A stretch of 64,000 nucleotides of DNA, taken from contig JBJKYB010000002.1 of NCBI GenBank assembly GCA_045561235.1, positions 992,001 through 1,056,000 of the forward strand, written 5' to 3'. A model generated the notes under the pieces. That model searched no databases and was not told the DNA's origin. It saw nothing but the letters and a program-made list of their open reading frames with translations. Below are positions 1 through 9,879 of this stretch, piece after piece (the first letter of the stretch is position 1; each line of letters begins with the position of its first letter). The stretch comes from GCA-2705445 sp002705445 (lineage in GTDB: Bacteria > Pseudomonadota > Gammaproteobacteria > Poriferisulfidales > GCA-002705445). Position numbers and translations under genes: made by a program.

Positions 1-108
1 TGGCCATTTTTTTGGCATATACAACCCACCATCTTGAGCTAGGCCTTCTATAATTATTTCATCAAATGATTTTTCTAAATTTGAGTTTCTTGTACTACAG
101 TACTTCAT
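1..108 (-). CDS. thrC: Threonine synthase, N-terminal fragment at window edge
   Basis: The minus strand opens with ATG at 106-108 and reads 36 codons off the left edge. The translation begins MKYCSTRNSNLEKSF and includes GLAQDGGLYMP, which is the characteristic start of threonine synthase (PLP enzyme converting O-phosphohomoserine to threonine). Only this N-terminal part is in the window, so the PLP-lysine region cannot be checked. It starts one base after the purB stop codon, so the two are probably cotranscribed. The identification rests on the short but very typical GL-x-DGGLY motif. Confidence 0.8.
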   Translation of the reverse strand, partial: MKYCSTRNSNLEKSFDEIIIEGLAQDGGLYMPKKWP

Positions 109-109
109 T

Positions 110-1489
110 TTAATTATTCTTCATTGCAAGTTTTTTTGCCAAGCCTATATATTCTTTTGGTTTTAGGTTTAATAACTTATTTTTAATTTTATTATCAAGA
201 TCACACTCGTTAATTATTTCTATTATAGAATCATGGCTTATATTTTTACCACGAGTTTTTTCTTTTAAAATATCATAACTATTATTTATATTATAATATC
301 TCATCACTGTTTGTATTGGTTCTGCTAAAACTTCCCAGCTTTCATTTAAATCACTATCAATTTTTTTAATATTCAAGTCAATTTTGTTCATTCCTTTTAT
401 AAGAGATGTTAAGGATAAATAAAAATGTGAGTATATTACGCCTAAATTTCTTAGAACTGTAGAGTCAGTTAAATCTCTTTGAAGTCTTGAAACCATAAGC
501 TTTTTGCTTATAGATTGAGATAGGGCGACTGTTATTTCAAGATTCCCTTCAGCATTTTCAAAATCAATCGGATTTACTTTATGTGGCATTGTGGATGACC
601 CTACTTCAGATTTAATTTTTTTTTGTTTGATGTAATCTAACATAATGTAGATCCAAATATCTTTAGAAAAATCTAAAAGAATATTTGATATCATACATAT
701 ATCGTTCAATGCCTCTGAAAGCCAGTCATGATTTTCTATTTGTGTTGTATGGGTATTTTGCACTAATCCTAAATTAGATAAAAACTTCTTAGTTTCAATA
801 TCCCATTTAATTTCTGGTAAAACAACATGATGAGCATTAAAATTGCCAACTGCTCCATTCATTTTTGCATAAACAGATCTTTTTTCCATGAACAATGATT
901 GTTTCTTGAGTCTAGAAGAAAATACTTTCAACTCTTTCCCAAAAGTTGTTGGTGAAGCTTTTTGACCATGGGTTCTTGATAACATTGGTGTATTAGCATA
1001 TTTTTTTTCATGTTTTTTCAATACACCTAAAACTTCATTAAGTTTTTTAAGAAGAATTTTTCTGGAGTCGCTATACATCAATGCGTAGGAAATATTATTT
1101 ATGTCTTCAGAAGTTGCGCAGAAGTGAATTAATTCTTTCTTGTTTTTTAATGTTTCATGTTTGTTAAATTTACTTTTTAAAAAATATTCTACTGACTTAA
1201 CATCATGATTTATTTTTTTCTCTATCTCTTTAATCTCAAGAGCATCTTTCAAGTTAAAATTTTTACTAATTTTAGTTAAATAGGCCTTTTCGTTTTTATT
1301 AATACCAAACTTTTTTTTTATTGGATCTAATGATAATAAAAATATAAACCAGCAAACTTCTACATGAACTCTATACTTTATTAATCCGAACTCACTGTTT
1401 ATCTTTTTAATTTCTTGATCAATTTGATGTGAATATCTCCCATCTATTGGCGATATTGACATTAATGTGAATTCATTGTTTTTATTCAT
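110..1489 (-). CDS. purB: Adenylosuccinate lyase
   Basis: This 459-residue protein is an adenylosuccinate lyase, which acts twice in purine synthesis: SAICAR to AICAR plus fumarate, and adenylosuccinate to AMP plus fumarate. The fumarase/aspartase-superfamily signature GSSTMPHKVNP lies near residues 297-307, and the N-terminal SPIDGRY motif (residues 13-19) is typical of the PurB group. The length is close to that of the E. coli enzyme (456). It transcribes towards thrC, one base away. In E. coli purB lies directly beside hflD-mnmA; here fumC and acnA lie between them, a local rearrangement of a gammaproteobacterial neighbourhood. Confidence 0.95.
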   Translation of the reverse strand: MNKNNEFTLMSISPIDGRYSHQIDQEIKKINSEFGLIKYRVHVEVCWFIFLLSLDPIKKKFGINKNEKAYLTKISKNFNLKDALEIKEIEKKINHDVKSVEYFLKSKFNKHETLKNKKELIHFCATSEDINNISYALMYSDSRKILLKKLNEVLGVLKKHEKKYANTPMLSRTHGQKASPTTFGKELKVFSSRLKKQSLFMEKRSVYAKMNGAVGNFNAHHVVLPEIKWDIETKKFLSNLGLVQNTHTTQIENHDWLSEALNDICMISNILLDFSKDIWIYIMLDYIKQKKIKSEVGSSTMPHKVNPIDFENAEGNLEITVALSQSISKKLMVSRLQRDLTDSTVLRNLGVIYSHFYLSLTSLIKGMNKIDLNIKKIDSDLNESWEVLAEPIQTVMRYYNINNSYDILKEKTRGKNISHDSIIEIINECDLDNKIKNKLLNLKPKEYIGLAKKLAMKNN

Positions 1490-1499
1490 TATTTCGTAA

Positions 1500-1548
1500 T
1501 TTTACTGTAGTAATGTACGAATAGATTATACTATAATTAAATAAATAA
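1500..1548 (+). promoter_or_regulatory. Divergent purB/fumC promoter region, candidate -10 box
   Basis: The 68-base gap between the divergent purB and fumC starts contains TATACTATAAT around 1531-1541, which provides consensus-like -10 hexamers for rightward transcription. No convincing -35 box at 17 bases was found. The call is therefore a candidate only. Confidence 0.3.
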
Positions 1549-1557
1549 TGTTTAATT

Positions 1558-2964
1558 ATGAGAATATTCAATATGAAGAAATCAAAAAATAACTATAGAA
1601 TTGAAAGTGATAGTATGGGTAAAGTAAAAATACCTAAAAATTCACTCTATGGTCCACAAACTCAAAGAGCCATTAATAATTTTGATATCAGCAACTTATT
1701 GATGCCTAAAGAATTTATTATTAGTACTCTTCTTATCAAAAAAGCTGCTGCTGTTGCTAACTTTAAACTTGGATTAATCGATAAGAAAGTCTCTACTGCT
1801 ATTACTAGAAGTGTTGAATACTTATTATCTAATTATAACCAAGAGCACTTTCCTGTAGATGTTTTCCAAACAGGTTCCGGTACCAGTACAAATATGAATG
1901 TTAATGAGGTAATTTCAAATATAGCAAAAATTAAATTTAAAACAAAGGTGCATCCAAATGATCATGTGAATATGTCACAGAGTTCAAATGATGTCATACC
2001 AACTGCTATAAATCATTGCGCATATTATTTAGCTGTGACAAAACTACTACCATCTTTAACTATATTGTCAAAAGATATTGGTATTAAGTCAAAAAAATTA
2101 AATAATATTGTTAAAACTGGAAGGACACATTTAATGGATGCTATGCCAATTACATTTGGCCAAGAATTATCAGGCTGGAAAGCACAAATAGATGATAATA
2201 TTGTAAGTTTAAAAAACTGTTTAAGTAGACTTAAAAGATTACCAATAGGTGGAACTGCAGTTGGTACTGGCATTAATGCTCATAAACTATTTACAAAAGA
2301 ATTTTTAATAGCAATTAATAAAGGTAACAAGGTTAAATATATTATCAAAAAAAATAAATTCGAAGGCTTAAGCTCACAAGATGATGCAGTTTTATACAGC
2401 TCTCACCTTAAATCCTTAGCAGTATCTTTAATTAAGATATCAAATGACTTGAGATGGATGAACTCTGGGCCTGATTCAGGAATTTCAGATATTACTTTAG
2501 AAGCTTTGCAGCCTGGAAGTAGTATAATGCCAGGTAAAGTAAATCCTGTTATTTCAGAGTCATCTATTATGGCTTGTTCTCAAGTAATCGGAAATGATAC
2601 AACTGTTATGATCTGTGGGCAATCAGGTAATTTCCAATTGAATGTCACTCTTCCAATAATTGCATATAACGTTATTCAAAGTACAAATTTAATATCAAAT
2701 ACTGCTATAAGTATTGCAAAAAAAGCAATTTTAAGTTTTGAAGTTAATAAATTAAAAATTGAAAAATCAGTAGACACAAATCCTATTTTGGTAACAGCTT
2801 TAAATAGAATAATTGGATATGAAAAGGGCGCTTATATAGCTAAGAAGGCATATAAATTGGGTGTTCCAATAATTGATGTAGCATTAAAAGAAACTGATAT
2901 TACAGAAAAAGAATTAAAGAAAATACTAGATCCTTTAGAGTTAACAAAAGGCGGCATAAAATAG
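1558..2964 (+). CDS. fumC: Class II fumarate hydratase
   Basis: The protein (468 residues from the first ATG) is the iron-independent fumarase FumC, interconverting fumarate and malate in the TCA cycle. It shows RIESDSMGKV at the N-terminus, TGSGTSTNMNVNEV in the active-site region and the family signature GSSIMPGKVNP near residue 320. A second ATG at 1573 gives the N-terminus MKKSKNNYRIES, closer to the usual FumC length; neither start has a strong Shine-Dalgarno sequence, so the start is uncertain by five codons. It converges on acnA with only one base between stop codons. Confidence 0.95.
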   Translation: MRIFNMKKSKNNYRIESDSMGKVKIPKNSLYGPQTQRAINNFDISNLLMPKEFIISTLLIKKAAAVANFKLGLIDKKVSTAITRSVEYLLSNYNQEHFPVDVFQTGSGTSTNMNVNEVISNIAKIKFKTKVHPNDHVNMSQSSNDVIPTAINHCAYYLAVTKLLPSLTILSKDIGIKSKKLNNIVKTGRTHLMDAMPITFGQELSGWKAQIDDNIVSLKNCLSRLKRLPIGGTAVGTGINAHKLFTKEFLIAINKGNKVKYIIKKNKFEGLSSQDDAVLYSSHLKSLAVSLIKISNDLRWMNSGPDSGISDITLEALQPGSSIMPGKVNPVISESSIMACSQVIGNDTTVMICGQSGNFQLNVTLPIIAYNVIQSTNLISNTAISIAKKAILSFEVNKLKIEKSVDTNPILVTALNRIIGYEKGAYIAKKAYKLGVPIIDVALKETDITEKELKKILDPLELTKGGIK

Positions 2965-2965
2965 T

Positions 2966-5602
2966 TTAAGCAGCTATTTGTTTTAGGACATACTGTAATA
3001 TTCCTCCGCTTTTAAAGTATTTTATTTCTTGCGGTGTATCTATCCTAACATTGACCTCAAATGCTTTTTTAACGGTTCCTTTATCTGCTGTAACTGTAAC
3101 AGTTTTTGCCTCACCGCTTTTAATACCAGATATTGTGTATAGCTCAGTGCCATCAAGACCTAATGAATCAGCATTTTCGCCTTCTTTAAATTGAAGTGGA
3201 AGTATACCCATCCCCACAAGATTTGATCTGTGAATTCTTTCAAAACTTTCAGTCAATACAGCTTTTACACCTTGTAATTTTGGACCCTTTGCAGCCCAGT
3301 CACGCGATGAACCGCTGCCATATTCTTTACCTGCAATAATAATTGTTGGAACAGATTCTTTCATATATTTCATTGCTGCATCAAATATTGGCATTTCTTT
3401 ATTAGATGGCATGTGAATCGTATAGCCGCCCTCAATATGTGGGACAAGTTTATTTTTAAGTCTAATGTTTGCAAATGTCCCTCTCATCATAACTTGGTGA
3501 TTTCCTCTTCTTGAACCATATGAATTAAATTGATTTGGCTGAACATTTTTACTTATTAAATATTTTCCTGCAGGGCTATTTTCTTTAATATTGCCTGCAG
3601 GAGAAATATGATCTGTTGTTACAGAGTCTCCTAAATATGCAAGAACTCTTGCTGACTTAATTTCATCAATAACTATGTCGTTTTCTGACATATCTTCAAA
3701 ATACGGAGGATTAGCAATATAAGTTGATTCATCCCATTCGTATTGATTATTTTTTGCAACATCAATATTTTTCCATTCTTGCTCGCCATCGTAAATATTT
3801 TCATATGATTTTTTAAATTGTTCTGCTGTAAGTGAAGATTTTAAAATTTCATTAATTTCAGAATTGGATGGCCATATATCTTTTAAAAAGACTTCTTTGC
3901 CATCTTTTGAAATAGATATAGGCTCCGATGTTATATCTATATTCATCGAGCCTGCTATAGCATATGCTATTACTAGAGGTGGAGAGGCTAAATAATTAAG
4001 TTTAACTTCAGCATGAACTCTCCCTTCAAAATTTCTATTGCCTGAGAGTACTGATGCAGCAACCAAATTATTTTTTTTTATTCCTTCACTTATTTCTTTT
4101 ATCAATGGGCCTGAGTTGCCAATGCATGTTGCACAACCGTATCCAACATTATGAAAGCCAAGTTCTTCCATTGGCTTTAAGAGATTTGAATTTTTTAAAT
4201 ATTCTGTAACAACCATCGATCCTGGAGCTAAAGATGTTTTTACCCACGGCTTTGTTCTAAGACCTAATTCTCTTGCTTTTTTTGCTACCAAACCCGCCGC
4301 AACCATAACACTTGGGTTAGATGTATTTGTGCATGAGGTAATTGCAGCTATAACTATATCTCCATTGTTAATACTAAAATTTTCACCATCGATGGTTATA
4401 TCAGATGCTTTATTATCTAAGTTAAGCGATTCAATTTCCTTTTGATAAGATGATTTAGCATCTTTTAAATTAATTCTATCTTGAGGTCTTTTGGGTCCTG
4501 CTATAGATGGTAATACTGTTGATATATCTAATTCAATATCCTCAGAATAAATAGCAGCATCGCAATCTTTTCTTGTTAGCCCAACTTTTTCAGAGTATTT
4601 TTGTATAAGATCAATTTGACTATCATCTCTATTAGAGAGTTTCATATAATCAATTGTTTCATCATCAATTGGGAATATACCACATGTAGCACCATACTCT
4701 GGAGCCATATTTGCAATTGTAGCTCTATCTCCTAATGAAAGGTTGTCCAAACCATCTCCGTAAAACTCAACAAATTTTCCAACAACACCATGCTGTCTGA
4801 GTATTTCTACAATATTCAAAACAAGATCAGTAGCTGTAACACCCTCTGATATGTTACCAGTTAGTTTAAAGCCAACAACTTTTGGTATAAGCATAGAAAT
4901 AGGTTGACCTAACATTGAAGCTTCAGCTTCAATTCCTCCTACTCCCCAACCAAGAACGCCAATGCCATTGATCATAGTAGTATGAGAATCCGTCCCAACT
5001 ACAGTGTCTGGATATGCATAGTTATTACCGTTAATCTCTTTCGTAAAAATACATCTAGCTAAAAACTCAATATTTATTTGATGAACAATCCCAGTATCTG
5101 GTGGCACAACTTTAAAATTCGAAAATGCTGACTGACCCCATTTTAGAAATTTATATCTCTCAAAATTTCTTTCATATTCTAGTTTTGCATTTAAACTAAA
5201 AGCCTTTTCTGATCCAAAATTATCAACTTGCACAGAATGATCAATTACTAATTCAGCTGGCTGAAGAGGGTTTATATCGTTAGGACTTTTCCCTAATTTT
5301 TTTATAGCATCTCTCATCGCTGCTAAATCTACCACAGCAGGTACACCTGTAAAATCCTGCATTAATACTCTTGCTGGCCTATAAGCTATTTCTTTTTTAG
5401 CAGCATGTTTACGCCATTCAATAATAGATTCAATATCTTTTTTTGTGACGGTTTGCCCATCTTCATTTCTAAGCAAATTTTCTAGAAGTATTTTGATAGA
5501 GTAGGGAAGTTCTCTAACACCATTAATTTTTGATATATCGAAGATGGTGTATTTATTATTAGAACATGTAATTTCTGTTTTTGTATTAAAACTATTTTTC
5601 AT
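2966..5602 (-). CDS. acnA: Aconitate hydratase A
   Basis: This 878-residue protein is an aconitase of the AcnA/IRP type, isomerising citrate to isocitrate with a [4Fe-4S] cluster. The cluster ligands are visible as TSCTNTSNPSV (Cys near residue 422) and GYGCATCIGNSG (two Cys near 488-491). GTDSHTTMINGIGVLGWGVGG and the C-terminal swivel-domain motif GKEYGSGSSRDWAAKG are intact. Length matches the E. coli enzyme (about 891). It starts 22 bases downstream of the hflD stop and may be cotranscribed with hflD and mnmA. Confidence 0.96.
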   Translation of the reverse strand: MKNSFNTKTEITCSNNKYTIFDISKINGVRELPYSIKILLENLLRNEDGQTVTKKDIESIIEWRKHAAKKEIAYRPARVLMQDFTGVPAVVDLAAMRDAIKKLGKSPNDINPLQPAELVIDHSVQVDNFGSEKAFSLNAKLEYERNFERYKFLKWGQSAFSNFKVVPPDTGIVHQINIEFLARCIFTKEINGNNYAYPDTVVGTDSHTTMINGIGVLGWGVGGIEAEASMLGQPISMLIPKVVGFKLTGNISEGVTATDLVLNIVEILRQHGVVGKFVEFYGDGLDNLSLGDRATIANMAPEYGATCGIFPIDDETIDYMKLSNRDDSQIDLIQKYSEKVGLTRKDCDAAIYSEDIELDISTVLPSIAGPKRPQDRINLKDAKSSYQKEIESLNLDNKASDITIDGENFSINNGDIVIAAITSCTNTSNPSVMVAAGLVAKKARELGLRTKPWVKTSLAPGSMVVTEYLKNSNLLKPMEELGFHNVGYGCATCIGNSGPLIKEISEGIKKNNLVAASVLSGNRNFEGRVHAEVKLNYLASPPLVIAYAIAGSMNIDITSEPISISKDGKEVFLKDIWPSNSEINEILKSSLTAEQFKKSYENIYDGEQEWKNIDVAKNNQYEWDESTYIANPPYFEDMSENDIVIDEIKSARVLAYLGDSVTTDHISPAGNIKENSPAGKYLISKNVQPNQFNSYGSRRGNHQVMMRGTFANIRLKNKLVPHIEGGYTIHMPSNKEMPIFDAAMKYMKESVPTIIIAGKEYGSGSSRDWAAKGPKLQGVKAVLTESFERIHRSNLVGMGILPLQFKEGENADSLGLDGTELYTISGIKSGEAKTVTVTADKGTVKKAFEVNVRIDTPQEIKYFKSGGILQYVLKQIAA

Positions 5603-5623
5603 TAAAATTTATCCTTGTTTAAA

Positions 5624-6232
5624 TTAAATAAAAAAACTATCGCATTTAGTTAAAATTTCTTTTCTTCTAAACATTAGATGCCATTTTGAGCCACCATGAT
5701 AATCCCATAAAAAAGAGGCTCTTATACCACTAAGCAATAAAGCTCTTATCAAAGAAGAATTTTTATCTAAATACTCTTTTTTACCTGAAATTATTACTCT
5801 AGGTCTAATAATTCCTATATATTCTTTATATATATCTTCAGAGTAAGCAATCAGATCATTTAAATTTGTAGTCATCATACTATTATCTTGATAATTATCA
5901 ATTTTTTTTCCAATCATATTTTTTAAATCACTGATTTTATTTATATTTTTTTGAATTAAAATTATATTTAAAGCATACTTTTGCATGGTAAGTATTGATA
6001 TATCATTTTTTCCAACAAGTATATCTTTTAATAGTTTGTACCCGTCAGCAAGAGTAGATTTATGCTTATAGATATCATTGGCTTCTGAGGTATTTTTAAT
6101 ATAAATACTTTTAATAAATGGTTCCGCCTCATTAGAGGCATCATAATCAGTTGTTGCAATCTTATTAATCATATAAACATTTTGAAGCATAGCTATAAGA
6201 GATGTTATGTAGTTATCGCTAATTTTAACCAT
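5624..6232 (-). CDS. hflD: Lysogenization regulator homolog HflD
   Basis: This 202-residue, mostly helical protein matches HflD, the small membrane-peripheral protein encoded next to mnmA and purB in many Gammaproteobacteria. The sequence is divergent; the call leans on length, the C-terminal RALLLSGIRASFLWDYHGGSKW region (HflD-type) and position. It overlaps the end of mnmA by 8 bases, as expected for translational coupling. In E. coli HflD modulates lambda CII stability, but the cellular role in other bacteria is unclear. Confidence 0.85.
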   Translation of the reverse strand: MVKISDNYITSLIAMLQNVYMINKIATTDYDASNEAEPFIKSIYIKNTSEANDIYKHKSTLADGYKLLKDILVGKNDISILTMQKYALNIILIQKNINKISDLKNMIGKKIDNYQDNSMMTTNLNDLIAYSEDIYKEYIGIIRPRVIISGKKEYLDKNSSLIRALLLSGIRASFLWDYHGGSKWHLMFRRKEILTKCDSFFI

Positions 6233-7307
6233 TTGTAATAATACCTCCTCCTAAACATTTGTTATCGTCAAATATCACTAATGATTGTCCTTGAGCAGGT
6301 GCTCTTATTAATTCATTTGAATCAACACGAAATAAATTTTTATTAATCTTTTCAATACTACAGAAATATTTTTCTCCTAGATGCCTTACTTGGCATAAAA
6401 GATTTCTTTCTAAAATACTATCAATTGAATCAGTGATTAATTCTAAATCTTTAATAAATATAGATTTATGAAACAGCAAAGGATTATTATTTCCTTGGCA
6501 CACATATAATTTATTATTTTCAAGATCTTTTTTATAAACATACCAAGGTAAATTTTTAGCACCTTTCATACCGCCTATACCTATTCCCTCTCTTTGTCCT
6601 ATAGTTGTATAAAACATACCATTATGCTTACCGATAACTACATTGTTTTCATTAACTATTTCGCCTGGAATATTTTTTATATAGCTACTAATAAATTTTT
6701 TAAATTTTTTATTTCCAATAAAACAAATACCCATGCTTTCTTTCTTATCGTAAGATTTAAAGCCAAAATTTTTTGCAATTTTTTTTACTTTTTCTTTTTC
6801 TATGTCTGAAAGCGGAAATATTACTTTCGATAACTGGTTTTGATCAAGAGTATGTAAAAAATATGTTTGATCTTTTTTTGAATCTTTAGGTGTTGTTAAA
6901 AAAAAACGTGAATTTTCTGAGGCTATTTTAGCGTAATGACCGGTCGCTATTTTTTTTGCGCCAAGACTTCTGGCATGATCCATAAAAACTTTAAATTTTA
7001 TAAATTTATTACACAATATGTCAGGATTTGGAGTTAATCCTTTTTTATAACTATCAATAAAATTTAAAAAAATGTTATTCCAATACTCATCTGAGAAATT
7101 TGCTGTATGTAGCTTTACATTTAGTTTTTTACATGCATCTTCAGCATATTCGAGATCTTCTTTAGCATTACATCCAGAGTTCTCATCATCTTCGTCCCAA
7201 TTTTTCATGAATAATGCTTCAACATTACATCCTTTTTCATGCAAAATTTTTAAAGAAACGGAGGAATCTACACCTCCAGATAATCCTACAATAATTTTTT
7301 CACTCAT
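6225..7307 (-). CDS. mnmA: tRNA-specific 2-thiouridylase MnmA
   Basis: MnmA installs the 2-thio group on the wobble uridine of tRNA Glu, Gln and Lys. The ATP-binding PP-loop SGGVDSS is at residues 10-16. The two catalytic cysteines are visible in NPDILCNKF (near residue 98) and GICFIG (near residue 194). The 360-residue length is normal. The start codon overlaps the nudJ stop (ATGA type), and its end overlaps hflD, so nudJ-mnmA-hflD is a tight gammaproteobacterial operon. Confidence 0.96.
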   Translation of the reverse strand: MSEKIIVGLSGGVDSSVSLKILHEKGCNVEALFMKNWDEDDENSGCNAKEDLEYAEDACKKLNVKLHTANFSDEYWNNIFLNFIDSYKKGLTPNPDILCNKFIKFKVFMDHARSLGAKKIATGHYAKIASENSRFFLTTPKDSKKDQTYFLHTLDQNQLSKVIFPLSDIEKEKVKKIAKNFGFKSYDKKESMGICFIGNKKFKKFISSYIKNIPGEIVNENNVVIGKHNGMFYTTIGQREGIGIGGMKGAKNLPWYVYKKDLENNKLYVCQGNNNPLLFHKSIFIKDLELITDSIDSILERNLLCQVRHLGEKYFCSIEKINKNLFRVDSNELIRAPAQGQSLVIFDDNKCLGGGIITNG

Positions 7308-7756
7308 TTTTCTAATAAATTTTTCAGAATTTCTTTAGGGTACTTTACTCCTTTTTCATAATCTTCAATACATTTTAATACCATGTCGCTCCTGTATAAA
7401 AAATTTGAAGAAGTAAGTTCTTTCTTTGGCAGCCACAGTTTTCTTAATATATTTTTATCAAGACTTCTATCTACATGTTCTTCCAGTATATTACATTTAA
7501 AACAAAATCTTAACCACATGTCTAAAGAATTTTTCTTTCTCTCTTGATAGATTCCTACTAAGTAATCTACTTCGACATCATATGCAGTTTCTTCAAGAGT
7601 TTCTCTTATACAACCTTCCTCCAAAGTCTCGTCTTCCTCTAAGTGACCAGCAGGCTGATTGAGAACTTTTTTGTCGTTAATATATTCTTCAACAAATAAG
7701 TATTCATTATTTTTTTTAATTATTGAAGCAACAGTGATGTGTGGTACCCAAGACAT
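7304..7756 (-). CDS. nudJ: Nudix phosphatase NudJ
   Basis: A 150-residue Nudix hydrolase. The Nudix box G-x5-E-x7-REx2EE begins at Gly37 (GHLEEDETLEEG followed by RETLEET). It begins MSWVPHITVA, as NudJ proteins typically do. In E. coli NudJ removes phosphates from nucleoside di- and triphosphates and from HMP-pyrophosphate; substrate cannot be read from this sequence. Placement immediately before mnmA with a 4-base overlap is the canonical NudJ context. Confidence 0.9.
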   Translation of the reverse strand: MSWVPHITVASIIKKNNEYLFVEEYINDKKVLNQPAGHLEEDETLEEGCIRETLEETAYDVEVDYLVGIYQERKKNSLDMWLRFCFKCNILEEHVDRSLDKNILRKLWLPKKELTSSNFLYRSDMVLKCIEDYEKGVKYPKEILKNLLEK

Positions 7757-7769
7757 AATAAATATTTTA

Positions 7770-7988
7770 TTATCTATCTCTAAAAGTAATTCTACCTTTA
7801 GTTAAATCATACGGTGTAAGTGCAACGGTAACTTTATCGCCAGTCAAGATTCTAATATAATTTTTACGCATTTTCCCAGAAATATGAGCTGTTACAACAT
7901 GGCCATTTTCTAACTCTACTCTGAACATAGTATTTGGCAAAGTATCAATAACAGTACCTTCCATTTCGATGTGTTCTTCTTTTGCCAT
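7770..7988 (-). CDS. infA: Translation initiation factor IF-1
   Basis: The 72-residue protein has the typical IF-1 sequence: MAKEEHIEMEGTV at the start, ending in the GRITFRDR type tail, with an S1/OB fold that binds the A site of the 30S subunit. The length is exactly standard. It lies 13 bases upstream of nudJ and is probably the first gene of infA-nudJ-mnmA-hflD-acnA. It diverges from fabD across 146 bases. Confidence 0.97.
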   Translation of the reverse strand: MAKEEHIEMEGTVIDTLPNTMFRVELENGHVVTAHISGKMRKNYIRILTGDKVTVALTPYDLTKGRITFRDR

Positions 7989-8134
7989 ATTTTTTTTGTA
8001 AAATTAAATATTGTATTATTTATGTTTTTAAGTTAAAAATCTTAATAGAAAGTATATCAGAATTTTATTTTTATTAGTATACGTGCTTTTATTTATATTT
8101 AACTATGTGTTTTTTGATTTTAGGAGTTTGATAA
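7989..8134. promoter_or_regulatory. infA/fabD divergent intergenic region
   Basis: These 146 AT-rich bases separate two divergent operons and must carry or sit next to promoters for both. A Shine-Dalgarno AGGAG stands just before fabD (near 8122). I could not identify a convincing -35/-10 pair for either side. The usual rpmF-plsX-fabH genes upstream of fabD are absent. Confidence 0.35.
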
Positions 8135-9061
8135 ATGAGTTTAGGCATTTTGTTTCCAGGGCAAGGTTCTCAAAATATCGGGATGTTAAAAGATCTCAAA
8201 TCTTCTTATAGCATCGTGTCGGAAGTTTTCGAAGAGGCTTCTGATATTCTTTCTTGTGATCTATGGAAAATTGCAAAAAATGGACCAGAGTCAAAAATAA
8301 ATGATACTGAATTTACTCAACCAATAATGCTTTGTGCTGCATTTTCGGTTTGGAAAATATGGAAGGATGAAGGTGGTGACAATCCAATTTATTTGGCTGG
8401 ACACAGCTTTGGTGAGTACACAGCTTTATGTGCATCTGGAGCCCTAAAGTTTAAGGATGCGGTTAATTTAGTGAAAAAGAGAGCTTTATGTATGAAATCT
8501 GCTCCAAGAGGAAAAATGGCAGCAATTATAGGTATTGATTTTCAAAAACTTAAAAGTTTGCATGATGAGAATGCATTAAGTGAGGTAAGTATTGCAAATC
8601 TAAACGCACCTGGGCAAATTGTAATATCAGGAACTGAGGATGGTGTTCATCAGCTTTCTGATTTAGCTTTATTAAACAGCGCTAAAAAAGTTATACCTCT
8701 TCCAGTTAGTGTTGCCGCTCATTCATCTCTAATGATAGAACAATCAACTATTTTCAAAGAGTTTATTACCAATATTAATATTAATAAACCTGATATTCCT
8801 GTAGTTAATAATGTTGATGTTAAAGTTGAAGAAGATGAAAACTTAATAAAAGACGCTTTAGTAAGACAATTATTTTCTTCTGTAAGATGGGTAGAAACTA
8901 TAGAGTATATGGAGCAGCAAGGTGTTGATACTATGCTAGAATTGGGTCCAGGAAAAGTTCTAACTTCATTTAACAAAAGAATTGATAATAGTATAAAATC
9001 ATTATCAGTATCTGATTCAAATAGTTTGGAATCAGCCCTGGAGATATTGAGCAGTTTATGA
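8135..9061 (+). CDS. fabD: Malonyl-CoA:ACP transacylase
   Basis: FabD loads malonyl groups onto acyl carrier protein for fatty acid elongation. The 308-residue protein begins with the LFPGQGSQ motif, has the nucleophile elbow GHSFGEY (Ser91) and the partner histidine in VAAHSSLM (about residue 200). The stop codon overlaps the fabG start by four bases (ATGA). A clear AGGAG ribosome site precedes the start. Confidence 0.96.
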   Translation: MSLGILFPGQGSQNIGMLKDLKSSYSIVSEVFEEASDILSCDLWKIAKNGPESKINDTEFTQPIMLCAAFSVWKIWKDEGGDNPIYLAGHSFGEYTALCASGALKFKDAVNLVKKRALCMKSAPRGKMAAIIGIDFQKLKSLHDENALSEVSIANLNAPGQIVISGTEDGVHQLSDLALLNSAKKVIPLPVSVAAHSSLMIEQSTIFKEFITNININKPDIPVVNNVDVKVEEDENLIKDALVRQLFSSVRWVETIEYMEQQGVDTMLELGPGKVLTSFNKRIDNSIKSLSVSDSNSLESALEILSSL

Positions 9062-9801
9062 GTAACAAAAAAATAGCATTAATTACAGGAGCCACAAGAG
9101 GAATAGGATTGGCAATTGCAAAAGACATGTCAAGGCATGGTTATATTGTTCTTGGAACCGGCACCAGTGAAAATTCAGTTAATTATCTAAAAAATGAACT
9201 AGAATTAAACAAGATTGATGGTAAGGCATATTTGTTGGATATTAAAGATCAAGAGTCAATTAATAATTTATTTAAAAATATAAGTGAAGATTATTCAGAT
9301 ACTCCAGATGTTTTAATAAATAATGCTGGAATAACAAATGATAATTTACTAATTCGCATGGATGACAGTCAATGGTTTGATACAATTGAAACTAATATTA
9401 ATTCTTTATACAAAATATCAAAAATATTTGTTAAACCTATGATTAAAAAGAGAAATGGGAGAATAATTTGCATATCATCTGTAGTAGCAAGCACAGGAAA
9501 TGCAGGCCAGACAAATTATGTCACCTCTAAGTCAGGAATGATAGGATTTTGCAAATCACTAGCAAAAGAAGTTGCCACAAGGGGAATTACTGTAAACTGC
9601 GTCTCACCAGGCTTTATTGAAACAGATATGACAAATAAATTAAACGATGCTCAAAAAGAACAAATTTCTAAAAATATCCCTACAAATAAAATGGGAAGTC
9701 CTGAGGATATTGCCTATGCAGTATCGTTTTTGGCTTCTGACAAGGCTTCTTATATAACTGGGGAGACGATTAATGTTAATGGGGGACTATTTATGCCATA
9801 G
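9058..9801 (+). CDS. fabG: 3-oxoacyl-ACP reductase
   Basis: A 247-residue short-chain dehydrogenase that reduces 3-oxoacyl-ACP with NADPH. It shows the cofactor motif TGATRGIG (residues 10-17), NNAG, the catalytic Ser in CISSVVA, and YxxxK as YVTSK. The C-terminal GETINVNGGLFM is typical of FabG. Coupled to fabD by overlap and followed 78 bases later by acpP. Confidence 0.96.
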   Translation: MSNKKIALITGATRGIGLAIAKDMSRHGYIVLGTGTSENSVNYLKNELELNKIDGKAYLLDIKDQESINNLFKNISEDYSDTPDVLINNAGITNDNLLIRMDDSQWFDTIETNINSLYKISKIFVKPMIKKRNGRIICISSVVASTGNAGQTNYVTSKSGMIGFCKSLAKEVATRGITVNCVSPGFIETDMTNKLNDAQKEQISKNIPTNKMGSPEDIAYAVSFLASDKASYITGETINVNGGLFMP

Positions 9802-9879
9802 TAATCATTTCTGGATTATCTGGCGTATATTTAATAGAATGAGCGAGTTTTGTAAGCATCACAACTAATAGGGGACAGC